DNA of 64,000 bases, from positions 4,059,001 through 4,123,000 of the forward strand of contig NZ_CP118615.1 of NCBI RefSeq assembly GCF_028993575.1. The letters are read 5' to 3'. How positions within the stretch are numbered: position 1 is the first letter of the stretch; each line of letters starts with the position of its first letter. This DNA comes from Micromonospora cathayae. Its GTDB lineage: Bacteria; Actinomycetota; Actinomycetes; Mycobacteriales; Micromonosporaceae. A program made the translations under genes and the position numbers. The notes below the pieces were generated by a model. It did no database searches. It was not told where the DNA came from and worked only from the letters and a program-made list of their open reading frames with translations. Below, piece after piece: positions 31,298-43,271 of the stretch.

Positions 31298-32518
31298 ATG
31301 ACGTACACCCCGCAACCGGTCGCACCGGCCCGGACCGTCGCGCCACCGGTCCTGCTGGACGTGGTGGTGCCGGTCTACAACGAGGAGGTCGACCTGGGCC
31401 CGTGCGTCCGGCGGCTGCACGCCCACCTGACCGGGCACTTCCCGTACCCGTTCCGGATCACCATCGCCGACAACGCCAGCACCGACCGTACCCTGGCGGT
31501 GGCCCGGGACCTCGCCGCCGAACTGTCCGACGTCGAGGTGCGGCACCTGGACGCCAAGGGACGCGGCCGGGCGTTGCGGGCCGCCTGGTCGGAGTCGCCC
31601 GGTTCGGTCCTGGCCTACCTGGACGTGGACCTCTCCACCGACCTGGCCGCACTGCTGCCGCTGGTCGCCCCGCTCGTCTCCGGCCACTCCGACCTGGCCA
31701 TCGGCACCCGGCTGGCGCGCGGCTCGCGGGTGGTCCGGGGCGCCAAACGGGAGGTCATCTCGCGCGGCTACAACCTGCTGCTGCGCGGCACCCTGTCCAC
31801 CCGGTTCACCGACGCCCAGTGCGGGTTCAAGGCGATCCGGGCGGACGTGGCGGCCCGACTGCTGCCGCTGGTCGAGGACACCGGCTGGTTCTTCGACACC
31901 GAACTGCTGGTCCTCGCCGAGCGGGCCGGGCTGCGCATCCACGAGGTGCCGGTGGACTGGGTCGACGACCCGGACAGCCGGGTGGACATCGTCGCCACCG
32001 CCCTGGCCGACCTGCGCGGCATCGGGCGGCTCGGCCGGGCCCTGCTGACCGGGGCGCTGCCCCTGACCGAGCTACGCGAACAGCTCGGCCGGGCCCCGCT
32101 GCGCCCGCCGCCGGTCCGGGTACCGGTCGGGCTGCCCCGGCAGCTCGCCCGGTTCGCCGCGGTGGGGGTGGCGAGCACCCTCGCGTACCTGGTGATCTTC
32201 GTGCTGGCCCGTGGCGGACTCGGCGCGCAACCGGCGAACCTGCTGGCGCTGCTGGTCACGGCGGTGGGTAACACGGCGGCGAACCGCCGCCTCACCTTCG
32301 GGGTCACCGGTAGCCGGCACGCCGGCCGGCACCACGCGCAGGGGCTGGTCGCCTTCGGGCTCGGTCTGGCGCTGACCAGCGGCTCGCTCGCCCTGCTGCA
32401 CGCCGCGACCGCCACCCCGCCCCGCGCGGTGGAACTGCTGGTGCTGGTCGTGGCGAACCTGGCCGCCACCGTGCTGCGGTTCGTCCTGCTCCGCGCGGCC
32501 ATGCACCACCGCCGCTGA
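31298..32518 (+). CDS. GT2 polyprenyl-phosphate glycosyltransferase fused to GtrA domain
   Basis: A 406-residue fusion. Residues 20-250 are a dolichyl/polyprenyl-phosphate sugar synthase (VVVPVYNEEVDLGPCV, ADNASTDRT, LAYLDVDLSTDL, QCGFKAIRADVA). Residues 275-400 are a GtrA-like four-helix membrane domain (RFAAVGVASTLAYLVIFVLA). It probably loads sugar onto a polyprenyl phosphate and flips or stabilises it, feeding the GT39 enzyme directly upstream (three-base gap). Such GT39/GT2-GtrA pairs typically follow OmpR-type two-component systems. The sugar is unknown; mannose or glucose are common. Confidence 0.9.
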   Translation: MTYTPQPVAPARTVAPPVLLDVVVPVYNEEVDLGPCVRRLHAHLTGHFPYPFRITIADNASTDRTLAVARDLAAELSDVEVRHLDAKGRGRALRAAWSESPGSVLAYLDVDLSTDLAALLPLVAPLVSGHSDLAIGTRLARGSRVVRGAKREVISRGYNLLLRGTLSTRFTDAQCGFKAIRADVAARLLPLVEDTGWFFDTELLVLAERAGLRIHEVPVDWVDDPDSRVDIVATALADLRGIGRLGRALLTGALPLTELREQLGRAPLRPPPVRVPVGLPRQLARFAAVGVASTLAYLVIFVLARGGLGAQPANLLALLVTAVGNTAANRRLTFGVTGSRHAGRHHAQGLVAFGLGLALTSGSLALLHAATATPPRAVELLVLVVANLAATVLRFVLLRAAMHHRR

Positions 32519-32674
32519 CCGCGACCCGGCGCGGCCCGTCACCACCACCGGCGGCATTCTGCGCGGCCGGGCACCGCCGCCGTCGACGGCATCCGGAGCG
32601 ACCCGGCAGCGCCGCCGGCCACGGCGGTCGGCGCGGCGGCGTCGCGGGGGTGGCCGGCGTGGCAGGCTGGCGGT

Positions 32675-33433
32675 GTGTACCGGGAACGTGCCGCGTCGAT
32701 CGCCGGGGCGGTGCTGTGGACCAGCACCGTCCCGGCGGGGGCCGCGCCGACCAGGGTGCTGCCGGACGGCTGCCTGGACCTGCTCTGGTCGTCCCGGGCC
32801 GGGCTGCTGGTCGCCGGCCCGGACCGGACCGCCCACCTCGCGGTGGGCCGCCCGGGGGAACGCTGGGTCGGGCTGCGGTTGCCGCCCGGCGTCGGGCCGG
32901 CGGTGCTCGGCGTCCCCGCCGACGAGCTGCGGGACCGCCGGGTGCCGTTGGCCGACCTGTGGGGCGAGCGGGTCGCCGCCGACCTGGCCGAACGGGTGGC
33001 CCTGGCACCGGGTGAGGCCCTGACGGCGGGGGAGGCCCTGACGGCGGTCGCGGCGGCGCGACTGCGCGCGGCCGGTGGCGCGGATCCGGTCGGCGGCCGG
33101 ATCGCCGACCGGCTGGCCGCCGGGGCCACGGTCGCCGCGACCGCCGCCGAGCTGGGTCTGGATCCGCGCGTCCTGCGTCGCCGGTGCCTGCCCCTGTTCG
33201 GGTACGGCCCGAAGACCCTCGCCCGCATCCTGCGCATGCGGCGGGCGCTGGCCCTGGCCCACGCCGGTACGCCGCTGGCCGAGGTGGCCGCCCGCAGCGG
33301 GTACGCCGACCAGGCGCACCTGACCCGGGAGGTGCGGGACCTGGCCGGGGTGCCGCCGACCGTGCTGCTCCGGGCGGCTCAGCCCACCGCGGTCCCCGCC
33401 TCGTCGGCCGGTCCGACCGGCAGCGGGGCGTAG
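32675..33433 (+). CDS. AraC-family transcriptional regulator
   Basis: A 252-residue regulator. The N-terminal DUF6597-like beta domain (VLPDGCLDLLW) is followed by a double helix-turn-helix domain at about 150-240, including LRRRCLPLFGYGPKTLARILRMRRAL and LAEVAARSGYADQAHLTREVRDLAG. Its last 55 bases overlap the end of the VOC gene on the other strand. Such AraC/VOC pairs in actinobacteria often respond to small toxic or metabolic compounds, so it may regulate its neighbour. The GTG start is chosen from the family N-terminus. Confidence 0.9.
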   Translation: MYRERAASIAGAVLWTSTVPAGAAPTRVLPDGCLDLLWSSRAGLLVAGPDRTAHLAVGRPGERWVGLRLPPGVGPAVLGVPADELRDRRVPLADLWGERVAADLAERVALAPGEALTAGEALTAVAAARLRAAGGADPVGGRIADRLAAGATVAATAAELGLDPRVLRRRCLPLFGYGPKTLARILRMRRALALAHAGTPLAEVAARSGYADQAHLTREVRDLAGVPPTVLLRAAQPTAVPASSAGPTGSGA

Positions 33434-33807
33434 AGGTCCACGCCGTTGCCCTCCGGGTCGTGCAGGACGGCGTACCGCTGCCCCCACACGGCGTCCCACG
33501 GGGCGAGGTGCCCGGTGAACCCGGCACCGGTCAGCTCCGCGTGGTACCGGTCGACCTCGGCCGGGTCGGCGCAGCGGAACGCCAGGCTGATCCGGGGTGA
33601 ACCGGTGCCCGCCGTCCAGTCCGGGTCGAACGAGCGCAGGGTCGCCACGGTGTCCCAGGCCAGCCGGACCCCGCCGGGCAGGGTGACCTCCACGTGCGGC
33701 TCGGTCTCCGCGCCGGGTGGCACGTCGACCCCGAGGCGGCGGTAGAAGTCCAGCGTGCGGGCCATGTCGGTGGTCGCCATCCCGACCAGGTCGAATCGTG
33801 GTGTCAT
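33379..33807 (-). CDS. VOC (glyoxalase/bleomycin-resistance fold) protein
   Basis: A 142-residue vicinal-oxygen-chelate protein built from two beta-alpha-beta modules. The opening FDLVGMATTDMARTLDFYRRLG and the closing VLHDPEGNGVDLYAPL are classic. The metal-ligand positions of catalytic VOC enzymes are only partly kept, so it could be a binding protein or a dioxygenase-like enzyme. It converges with the AraC regulator, overlapping its 3' end by 55 bases. The ATG has a TACCGT -10 six bases upstream, suggesting leaderless translation. Confidence 0.88.
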   Translation of the reverse strand: MTPRFDLVGMATTDMARTLDFYRRLGVDVPPGAETEPHVEVTLPGGVRLAWDTVATLRSFDPDWTAGTGSPRISLAFRCADPAEVDRYHAELTGAGFTGHLAPWDAVWGQRYAVLHDPEGNGVDLYAPLPVGPADEAGTAVG

Positions 33808-33813
33808 GCCCCG

Positions 33814-33819
33814 ACGGTA
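33814..33819 (-). promoter_or_regulatory. -10 element for a leaderless transcript of the VOC gene
   Basis: TACCGT on the minus strand, six bases before the ATG; matches TANNNT. Confidence 0.4.
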
Positions 33820-34013
33820 GGACGGGCGCGGGCCGGCTGTCTTGAACGAATCGGACCACTCCGACGTGGCGGCTCTGCCGGTGTGCCTCCCGGGACGGTG
33901 CACACCGCGTACGGTATGACCAGACACGACCGGTTTATCCGTCATGGGGACGTACGTGCCGTACGGCGGTGACCGGACGTTTCCACCACGGCGAGGGAAG
34001 GGAGCGGTCGGTG

Positions 34014-34160
34014 ATGCACCTGGCCTACCTGGACGCGGGGTCCGGCAGCCTGATCGTGCAGGCGGTGGTCGGCGGAGTGGCCGGGGCGGCGGTGGCCGCG
34101 AAACTGTACTGGCGGAGGTTGGCGGACCGGTTCCGCCGGCAGCGCACCGACCGGCACTGA
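34014..34160 (+). CDS. Small LDAGSGS-type membrane protein
   Basis: A 48-residue protein with a single membrane helix, MHLAYLDAGSGSLIVQAVVG followed by Gly/Ala-rich helix and a basic KLYWRRL tail. Short proteins with this 'YLDPGSGS...' start accompany O-antigen/lipopolysaccharide-modifying methyltransferases and sulfatase-like phosphotransferases in several phyla. It starts an operon with those two gene types here. The ATG (or the GTG just before it) follows GAAGGGAGCGG. Function unknown. Confidence 0.75.
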   Translation: MHLAYLDAGSGSLIVQAVVGGVAGAAVAAKLYWRRLADRFRRQRTDRH

Positions 34161-34167
34161 ACCGCCC

Positions 34168-35577
34168 ATGACGATCCCCGACACCCGGGCCGAGCCGGCC
34201 TCGTTCCGCGACCCGGCCAACCGGGTCTTCCACCGGGACGGCCACGTGCTGCGCGGCCTCGACGAGCGGGCCGCCCGCGACTACCGGGCGCTCGCCGGGG
34301 CGGAGTTCTTCCGTACCCTGCTGGCCGCCGGCAAGGTCTGCGGCACCGAACCGGTCGGGCCGCTGCCCGACGCGCCCTGGGCCACCGTGCTGCGGCACGA
34401 GCGCATCTCGTTCGTCTCCCACCCGTACGAGTGGTCGTTCGGCATGCTCCGCGACGCCGCGCTGCTGCACCTGGAGATCCTCCGGGAGGCGGTGACCGCC
34501 GGGTTCACCCTCAAGGACGGCTCGGCGTACAACGTCCAGTGGCGGGGCGTCGAGCCGGTCTTCATCGACGTCGGGTCGTTCGAGCCGGCCCGGGAGGGCG
34601 AGCCGTGGGCCGGCTACCGGCAGTTCTGCCAGACCCTGCTCTACCCGCTGCTGCTCCAAGCCCACCTCGGCGTCGACTTCCAGCCCTGGCTGCGGTCCCG
34701 GGTGGACGGGATCGAGGCCGAGCAGCTCCGGCCGCTGTTCCGGGGGCTGCGCCGGCTGCTGCCCGGCGTACCGACCCACCTGCACCTGCACGCGGCCATG
34801 CAGCGCCGGCACGCCACCGCCACCACCACCGACGTGCGGGACCAACTGCGGGCCGCCGGGTACTCCCGGGAGCTGACCCTGGCCACCGTCCGGGGACTGA
34901 CCCGGCTGGTGGACCGGCTGGACCGCCCGGCGCCGGACAGCCACTGGGTCGACTACCAGCGCACCTGCGGCTACTCCGCGGACGACCGGGCGGCCAAGGA
35001 ACGCTTCGTCGAGGCCGCGCTGACCGCCGGGCCGCGTCCGGCGCTGCTGCTCGACCTCGGGGCCAACGACGGCCGGTACGCCCGGCTCGCCGCCCGGCAC
35101 GCCGACCAGGTGGTCGCGGTCGAGCAGGACCCGGTGGTGGTCGACGGGCTGTACCGCCGGCTGCGCGCCGACCGGCAACGTCGGGTGCTGCCCCTGGTGA
35201 TGGACCTGGCCGACCCGTCCCCGGGCGGCGGCTGGCGCGGGGTGGAACGGGCCTCCTTCGCGGACCGGGCCGCGGCCGACGTCGTGCTCGCCCTCGCGGT
35301 CGTGCACCACCTGGCGATCGGCCGGAACGTGCCGCTGCCCGAGGTGGTCGACTGCCTCGTCGGGCTCACCCGGCCGGGCGGCCGGATCGTGGTGGAGTTC
35401 GTCCACCCGGCCGACCCGATGGCCGACCGGCTGCTGGCGAACAAACCGGCCGGCCTGTTCCCCGACTACCGCCCCGAGGTGTTCGCCCGGCTGCTCGCCG
35501 ACCGCTGCCGGATCGAACGGCGGCTGGACCTGCCCTGCGGCACCCGGACGCTGTACCTCGGGGTCGTGGGTGGTTGA
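34168..35577 (+). CDS. Large SAM-dependent methyltransferase
   Basis: A 469-residue protein. The N-terminal 250 residues are unlike common methyltransferases (FYPEW-like FVSHPYEWSFGMLRDAALL and GFTLKDGSAYNVQWRG, reminiscent of a kinase-like/nodulation NoeA type fold). The C-terminal 190 residues form a class I methyltransferase with LLDLGANDGRYARLA as motif I and VVAVEQDPVVVDGLY as motif II. It starts eight bases after the 48-aa membrane gene and overlaps the sulfatase gene by eight bases. Together these suggest modification of a surface glycan, although the substrate cannot be read. Confidence 0.85.
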   Translation: MTIPDTRAEPASFRDPANRVFHRDGHVLRGLDERAARDYRALAGAEFFRTLLAAGKVCGTEPVGPLPDAPWATVLRHERISFVSHPYEWSFGMLRDAALLHLEILREAVTAGFTLKDGSAYNVQWRGVEPVFIDVGSFEPAREGEPWAGYRQFCQTLLYPLLLQAHLGVDFQPWLRSRVDGIEAEQLRPLFRGLRRLLPGVPTHLHLHAAMQRRHATATTTDVRDQLRAAGYSRELTLATVRGLTRLVDRLDRPAPDSHWVDYQRTCGYSADDRAAKERFVEAALTAGPRPALLLDLGANDGRYARLAARHADQVVAVEQDPVVVDGLYRRLRADRQRRVLPLVMDLADPSPGGGWRGVERASFADRAAADVVLALAVVHHLAIGRNVPLPEVVDCLVGLTRPGGRIVVEFVHPADPMADRLLANKPAGLFPDYRPEVFARLLADRCRIERRLDLPCGTRTLYLGVVGG

Positions 35578-37645
35578 CCGGACCGCCGACCCACCCGACG
35601 TCACCGTCGCCCGGGACGCGACGTCGGCCGGCGCAGCGCCGGAGGCCGTACCGTCGGTCCGGCGGACCGAGCTGCGTCACCTGCTGGAGGTGACGGCCCT
35701 GGTCGGGCTGACCGTCACCCAGCCGCTGCTGGACGTGCTCGGTCGCAGCCCGGACTTCTTCCTGTTCCACCGGGCCACCCCCGGTCAGGTCGGCGCCCTG
35801 GTCGCCCTGGTCGCGGTGGGACCGACGGTGGCGCTGGCCGTCCTCGGCGCGCTGGGCTGGCTGGCCGGGCGGCGGGCCCGCACGGCGGTGCACCGCACGC
35901 TGGTCGCCCTGCTGCTCGCCGCGCTCGCCGTCCAGGTGGGCCGGGAGCTGACCCCGCTGCGGGGGGTACCGCTGCTGCTGGCGGCCGGTACGGTGGGCGT
36001 GGCGGGCGCGGTGGCGCACCGGCGCTGGCGTACGCCCGGCCGGGTGCTCCGGGTCGCCGCCGCCGGGCCGCTGGTGTTCGTCTCCCTGTTCGTCCTGGTC
36101 TCGCCCGCCTCGGCGGTGGTGCTGCCGCGTCGGGGCGACGGCGCGGGGCCGGGCGTCGCGGCCGGCCCCGGCGGACACCCCCCGGTGGTGCTGCTGATCC
36201 TCGACGAGCTGCCGCTGGTCTCGCTGCTCGGCCCGGACGGCCGGATCGACGCGGCCCGCTTCCCGCACGTCGCCGAGCTGGCCGCCGGCTCGACCTGGTA
36301 CCGCAACGCCACCGGGGTCAGCGGCTGGACCCCGTACGCGTTGCCGGCCATGCTGACCGGCCGGTACCCGGCCCGGCCGGACGCCCCGCACTACTCGGCG
36401 TACCCGGACAACATCTTCACCGCCTTCGGCGGGCTGTACGACATCCGCGCCCAGGAGAGCATCACCCGGCTCTGCCCACCGAGCCGCTGCGAGCAGGCGG
36501 TCGGCCCGGAGCAGGGACTCGGCGTGCTGGTCCGGCAGAGCGCCGGCCTGCTCCGCCAGCTCGCCGCCCCGGTGGACGGCACGGTCGACCCGGAGGCGAG
36601 CTACCGGGAACCGACCGCGGTCGAGGCGGGCCTGGACGCCGCCGAGCCGCCCCCGGCCGACCCGAAGTTCCGCTGGGACAGCCTGGACGACAACCAGCCG
36701 GCCCGGTTCACCGACTTCCTGGCCGGGCTGCGCCCGACCGAGCGGCCCACCCTGCACGTCCTGCACCTGCTGATGCCGCACAGCCCGTGGACGTTCCTGC
36801 CGTCCGGGGCCCGCTACGACGCCCCGGAGGACCTGCCCAACGACGGCGCGGGCTGGGCGGACCTGGCCCGACAGCGGCACCTGGCGCAGCTCGGCTACAC
36901 CGACCGGCTGATCGGGGAGACCCTGCGGACGATGCGCGCCACCGGCCTCTACGACCGGGCGGTGCTGATGGTCACCGCCGACCACGGGGTCAGCTTCACC
37001 GAGGGCTTCCAGGGGCGGGGGATGGACGCGATCCGCCGTGCGCCCGGCGAGGTGGCCTGGGTACCGATGTTCGTCAAGGAGCCCGGCCAGCGTGCCGGCC
37101 GGATCGACGACCGGAACTGGGAACACGTCGACCTGCTGCCCACCGTCGCCGACCTGGCCCGGATCCGGTTGCCCGCCAGGGTCGACGGACGGTCCGCGCG
37201 GCAGGCCCCGCGCGAGCGCACCGACAAGCGTTTCTACGACCGGCCGGGGGAGCCGGTGACCCTGCCCGGCGGCGTGCCGACCCCGCCACCGCTGCCCGCA
37301 CCGCATCCGCTGGTCGGCACCCCGGTCACCGGCGACCGGCGGACCGGCGGGACGGTCCGGGTGGCCGACCTGGCCGCGTTCCGGGCCGTCGACCCGGACA
37401 CCGGCAGCCTGCCGGCGCTGGTCTGGGGCAGCGTGCCGGCCCGGGTGCCGGACGGCACCCTGCTCGCCGTCGCGCTCAACGGCCGGGTTGCCGCGGTGAC
37501 CCCGGTGGTCCCGGCCGACGAGGGTGGTCGACGCTTCGCCGCGCTGATCACCGACGACCGGCTGTTCCGGCCCGGGGCGAACCAACTGGACGTGTACCAG
37601 GTCACCGCCGCGGGTGACCTGCGCCGGCTGACCCCCACCGCCTGA
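35570..37645 (+). CDS. Membrane sulfatase/phosphoglycerol-transferase-like protein
   Basis: A 691-residue protein with four N-terminal membrane helices (about residues 30-180), an extracytoplasmic alkaline-phosphatase-superfamily domain (about 200-580), and a small C-terminal beta domain. VVLLILDELP begins the metal site, GWTPYALPAMLTGRYP occupies the nucleophile position (Thr rather than Cys/Ser of true sulfatases), and MVTADHGVSF supplies later ligands. Thr is the nucleophile in LtaS-type phosphoglycerol transferases, so phospho-group transfer to a glycan is a reasonable guess. The GTG start overlaps the methyltransferase stop. Confidence 0.83.
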   Translation: MVDRTADPPDVTVARDATSAGAAPEAVPSVRRTELRHLLEVTALVGLTVTQPLLDVLGRSPDFFLFHRATPGQVGALVALVAVGPTVALAVLGALGWLAGRRARTAVHRTLVALLLAALAVQVGRELTPLRGVPLLLAAGTVGVAGAVAHRRWRTPGRVLRVAAAGPLVFVSLFVLVSPASAVVLPRRGDGAGPGVAAGPGGHPPVVLLILDELPLVSLLGPDGRIDAARFPHVAELAAGSTWYRNATGVSGWTPYALPAMLTGRYPARPDAPHYSAYPDNIFTAFGGLYDIRAQESITRLCPPSRCEQAVGPEQGLGVLVRQSAGLLRQLAAPVDGTVDPEASYREPTAVEAGLDAAEPPPADPKFRWDSLDDNQPARFTDFLAGLRPTERPTLHVLHLLMPHSPWTFLPSGARYDAPEDLPNDGAGWADLARQRHLAQLGYTDRLIGETLRTMRATGLYDRAVLMVTADHGVSFTEGFQGRGMDAIRRAPGEVAWVPMFVKEPGQRAGRIDDRNWEHVDLLPTVADLARIRLPARVDGRSARQAPRERTDKRFYDRPGEPVTLPGGVPTPPPLPAPHPLVGTPVTGDRRTGGTVRVADLAAFRAVDPDTGSLPALVWGSVPARVPDGTLLAVALNGRVAAVTPVVPADEGGRRFAALITDDRLFRPGANQLDVYQVTAAGDLRRLTPTA

Positions 37646-37990
37646 ACCCCGTCCGGCGGTCGACCGGAGGGCGGGCATCCAACGGCGGTCGCCTATCCCG
37701 TCCGGTGGTTTTCAGGGGATTCGTCATAGCTGCCGATGGTGGCCCTCATCGATGTCCGGGTGATTTCGGGCGGTTTTCGCGCGCCACCGACCGTATGCGG
37801 TCGGGAGCCCTCCGGTGGCCCGGTTCGGCCCGTTCCGGCCCAGGCGAGGGGGTTTCCCGACCGTTCGGGTGGGGAATCGGGTGACGCATCCCTCACCGCC
37901 CAACCACGGCGGGCGGTGTTACAGGCATCGCGTTTACGGTAAAAGCGAAGGCATCTTCAACGTAGATTCCGCCGGCGAAGCGAGGGACAC
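37646..37990. other. Intergenic region upstream of citrate synthase
   Basis: About 345 bases, AT-richer than surrounding genes. It has a direct repeat of GGTTTTC (near 37707 and 37771) and GTTTACGGTAAAAGCG about 60 bases before the start codon, which could hold a -10 region. No gene seen. Confidence 0.5.
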
Positions 37991-39274
<1,284 letters not shown>

Positions 39275-39291
39275 CGACCTGCTGACCCCGC

Positions 39292-39336
39292 ACGCGACGG
39301 GCCGCCACCCCTGCCGGGGCTGGCGGCCCGTCGCGT
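39292..39336 (+). terminator. Strong hairpin terminator after citrate synthase
   Basis: Perfect 16-bp arms (39292-39307 and 39321-39336) around a 13-base loop that can itself pair. No T-tract. It also lies downstream of the convergent GT4 gene. Confidence 0.8.
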
Positions 39337-39413
39337 TGCCCGCCGGGAACGGTCGTCCGCCCGGAACATCGGCGTCGTCCGCGACCGGCGGCCCGTGCCG
39401 GACGTCGGCAGGG

Positions 39414-40814
39414 TCAGCGCAGACCGGCGGCGGCGAGCAGGTTGCCGTCGTGGAACGCGGGCGCGGCGGGACGGCCGTGCCGCATCCGCTGGGCGGCCTG
39501 CTCCGTGGTGAACGCCGACGAACCGGTGATGGCGGTGGCGTAGCTGGCGGCGGTCCGGTGCGCGATCGCCGACCAGCCGTACTGCTCGTGCACCATGACC
39601 CGGGCCCGGCGGGCCAGCGCCCGCGCCCGGTCGGTGTCGGACAGCAGCGCGTGCACCGCCTCGCTGAGCCCGTCCGGGTCCTGCGGACGGAACGTCATGC
39701 CGGTCACCCCGGGCTCGACGATCTCGGCGAGACCCCCGGTGGCGGCCACCGCGAGGGGCGCGCCGGCCGCCGCGCCCTCCAGCGCCACCATGCCGAACGG
39801 CTCGTAGATGCTCGGCACCGCGAAGCAGTCCGAGGCGGCCATCACGGCCGGCAGGTCGGTGCCGCCGAGGAAGCCGGGCAGGCTCACCGTGCCGGCCAGA
39901 CCGAGCCGCTGCACCTCCGCCTCCAGTTCGGTGCGGTACGGGCCGTCGCCGACGATCACCGCGCGCAGGCCGGGGTGCCGGTCCCGCAGCCGGGGCAGGC
40001 CGGCGAGCAGGTGCTGGACACCCTTCTCGTAGACCAGTCGACCGGCGAAGGTGACCAGCGGGCCGTCCCCGGCGAACCGCCGACGGGCCGCGGCGACCGC
40101 CGCCACCGGGGCCTTCCAGCGGTGCGGCTCCACCCCGTTGGGCACCACGTCGACCCGTCCGGCCGGTACGTCGAACAGGCCGGTCACCTCGTCCCGCATG
40201 TACCCGGAGCAGACGATCACCCGGCCGGACTCGTTGCTCAGCCAGTGCTCCACCGCGTGGATGGTGCGGTTCATCTCCTTCGGCAGCCAGCCCTGGTGCC
40301 GGCCCGCCTCGGTGGCGTGGATGGTGCTGACCAGCGGCACGTCCAGGTGGTCGCGCATGGTCATCGCGGTGTGCGCGACCAGCCAGTCGTGGGCGTGCAC
40401 CACGTCGTACCGGCCGGTCTCGGCGGCCCGCAGCGCGGCCCGGGTCAGCGTGTGGTTGAACGCCATCGTCCAGGCCAGCAGCGAGTCGGTGGCGAGCGGG
40501 AAGGTGACCGGGTCCTCGGCGGCCCGGACGATCCGCACCCCGTCGGCGTACTCCTCCAGCGGCGCGCCCTCGCTGTGCCGGGTGACCACGGTGACCTCGT
40601 GCCCGGCGGCGACCAGCGCGACGGAGAGCGCGTGCACGTGCCGGCCGAGCCCGCCGACCAGCACCGGCGGGTACTCCCAGGACAGCATCAGGATGCGCCG
40701 GGGGCGCGGTGTCGGCCCGGTCTGCTGCGGGACCTGGGGGCGGGAGGTCAGGGTGGGCCGGCAGGCCCGGTCCGAGGGGCTCGCGAACTCTTCGCCGACC
40801 CGCGGGCTCGTCAC
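39414..40814 (-). CDS. GT4 glycosyltransferase, Rv3032-like alpha-glucan synthase
   Basis: A 466-residue GT-B enzyme. ILMLSWEYPPVLVGGLGRHVHAL, DVVHAHDWLVAHTA, VSTIHATEAGRHQGW, FAGRLVYEKGVQHLLAGLPRL and YEPFGMVALEGAAAGAP follow Mycobacterium Rv3032, an alpha-(1->4)-glucosyltransferase used for methylglucose lipopolysaccharide and glycogen. The family's C-terminal Glu-x7-Glu is present. It is divergent from glgX-treY-treZ, placing it in an alpha-glucan neighbourhood. The GTG has GGAG upstream. A plain glycogen synthase (GlgA/GlgM) is the alternative, but those are usually shorter and start differently. Confidence 0.85.
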   Translation of the reverse strand: MTSPRVGEEFASPSDRACRPTLTSRPQVPQQTGPTPRPRRILMLSWEYPPVLVGGLGRHVHALSVALVAAGHEVTVVTRHSEGAPLEEYADGVRIVRAAEDPVTFPLATDSLLAWTMAFNHTLTRAALRAAETGRYDVVHAHDWLVAHTAMTMRDHLDVPLVSTIHATEAGRHQGWLPKEMNRTIHAVEHWLSNESGRVIVCSGYMRDEVTGLFDVPAGRVDVVPNGVEPHRWKAPVAAVAAARRRFAGDGPLVTFAGRLVYEKGVQHLLAGLPRLRDRHPGLRAVIVGDGPYRTELEAEVQRLGLAGTVSLPGFLGGTDLPAVMAASDCFAVPSIYEPFGMVALEGAAAGAPLAVAATGGLAEIVEPGVTGMTFRPQDPDGLSEAVHALLSDTDRARALARRARVMVHEQYGWSAIAHRTAASYATAITGSSAFTTEQAAQRMRHGRPAAPAFHDGNLLAAAGLR

Positions 40815-41153
40815 AATGGATCTCCGTCCAGGCAGGGGGGTACGCGCCGACGTCGATGGCGGCGAGGGGGCATGGTGGGGTGGCCGACGTGGCCGGTGCG
40901 GGCCCGCGGTCGCGCGCGCCCGCACCAAGGAAAAGCCATGGACCGGGAACTCGCATCTCGAAAGGGCCTAAGGTGACGAGGGACACCCGAAGGTTTGAGC
41001 GACCTCAGGTGGGTGTATTCGGGACGTTCGGCCGAACGGGTGGCGGGGCGCGCCGGGTGGATTGACGCGCGGACCGGTTGGGCATAACCGGCGTGCGCGT
41101 CGGCGGTCCCACCGCTGCGACGCCGCCGACGAACCACGCCCATAAGGAGCGAC
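40815..41153. other. Divergent promoter region between GT4 and glgX genes
   Basis: About 340 bases. On the glgX side it has a TTGACG box and an inverted repeat (see the separate entry). Elsewhere it is GC-rich with no gene. Confidence 0.6.
41062..41091 (+). promoter_or_regulatory. Candidate promoter and operator of glgX-treY-treZ
   Basis: TTGACG (41062-41067) is a good -35; CATAAC (41083-41088) is a possible -10 at a tight 15-base spacing. CCGGTT (41074-41079) and AACCGG (41086-41091) form a perfect inverted repeat in and over the -10 area, well placed for a repressor of the alpha-glucan operon. Confidence 0.4.
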
Positions 41154-43270
<2,117 letters not shown>

Positions 43271-43271
<1 letters not shown>

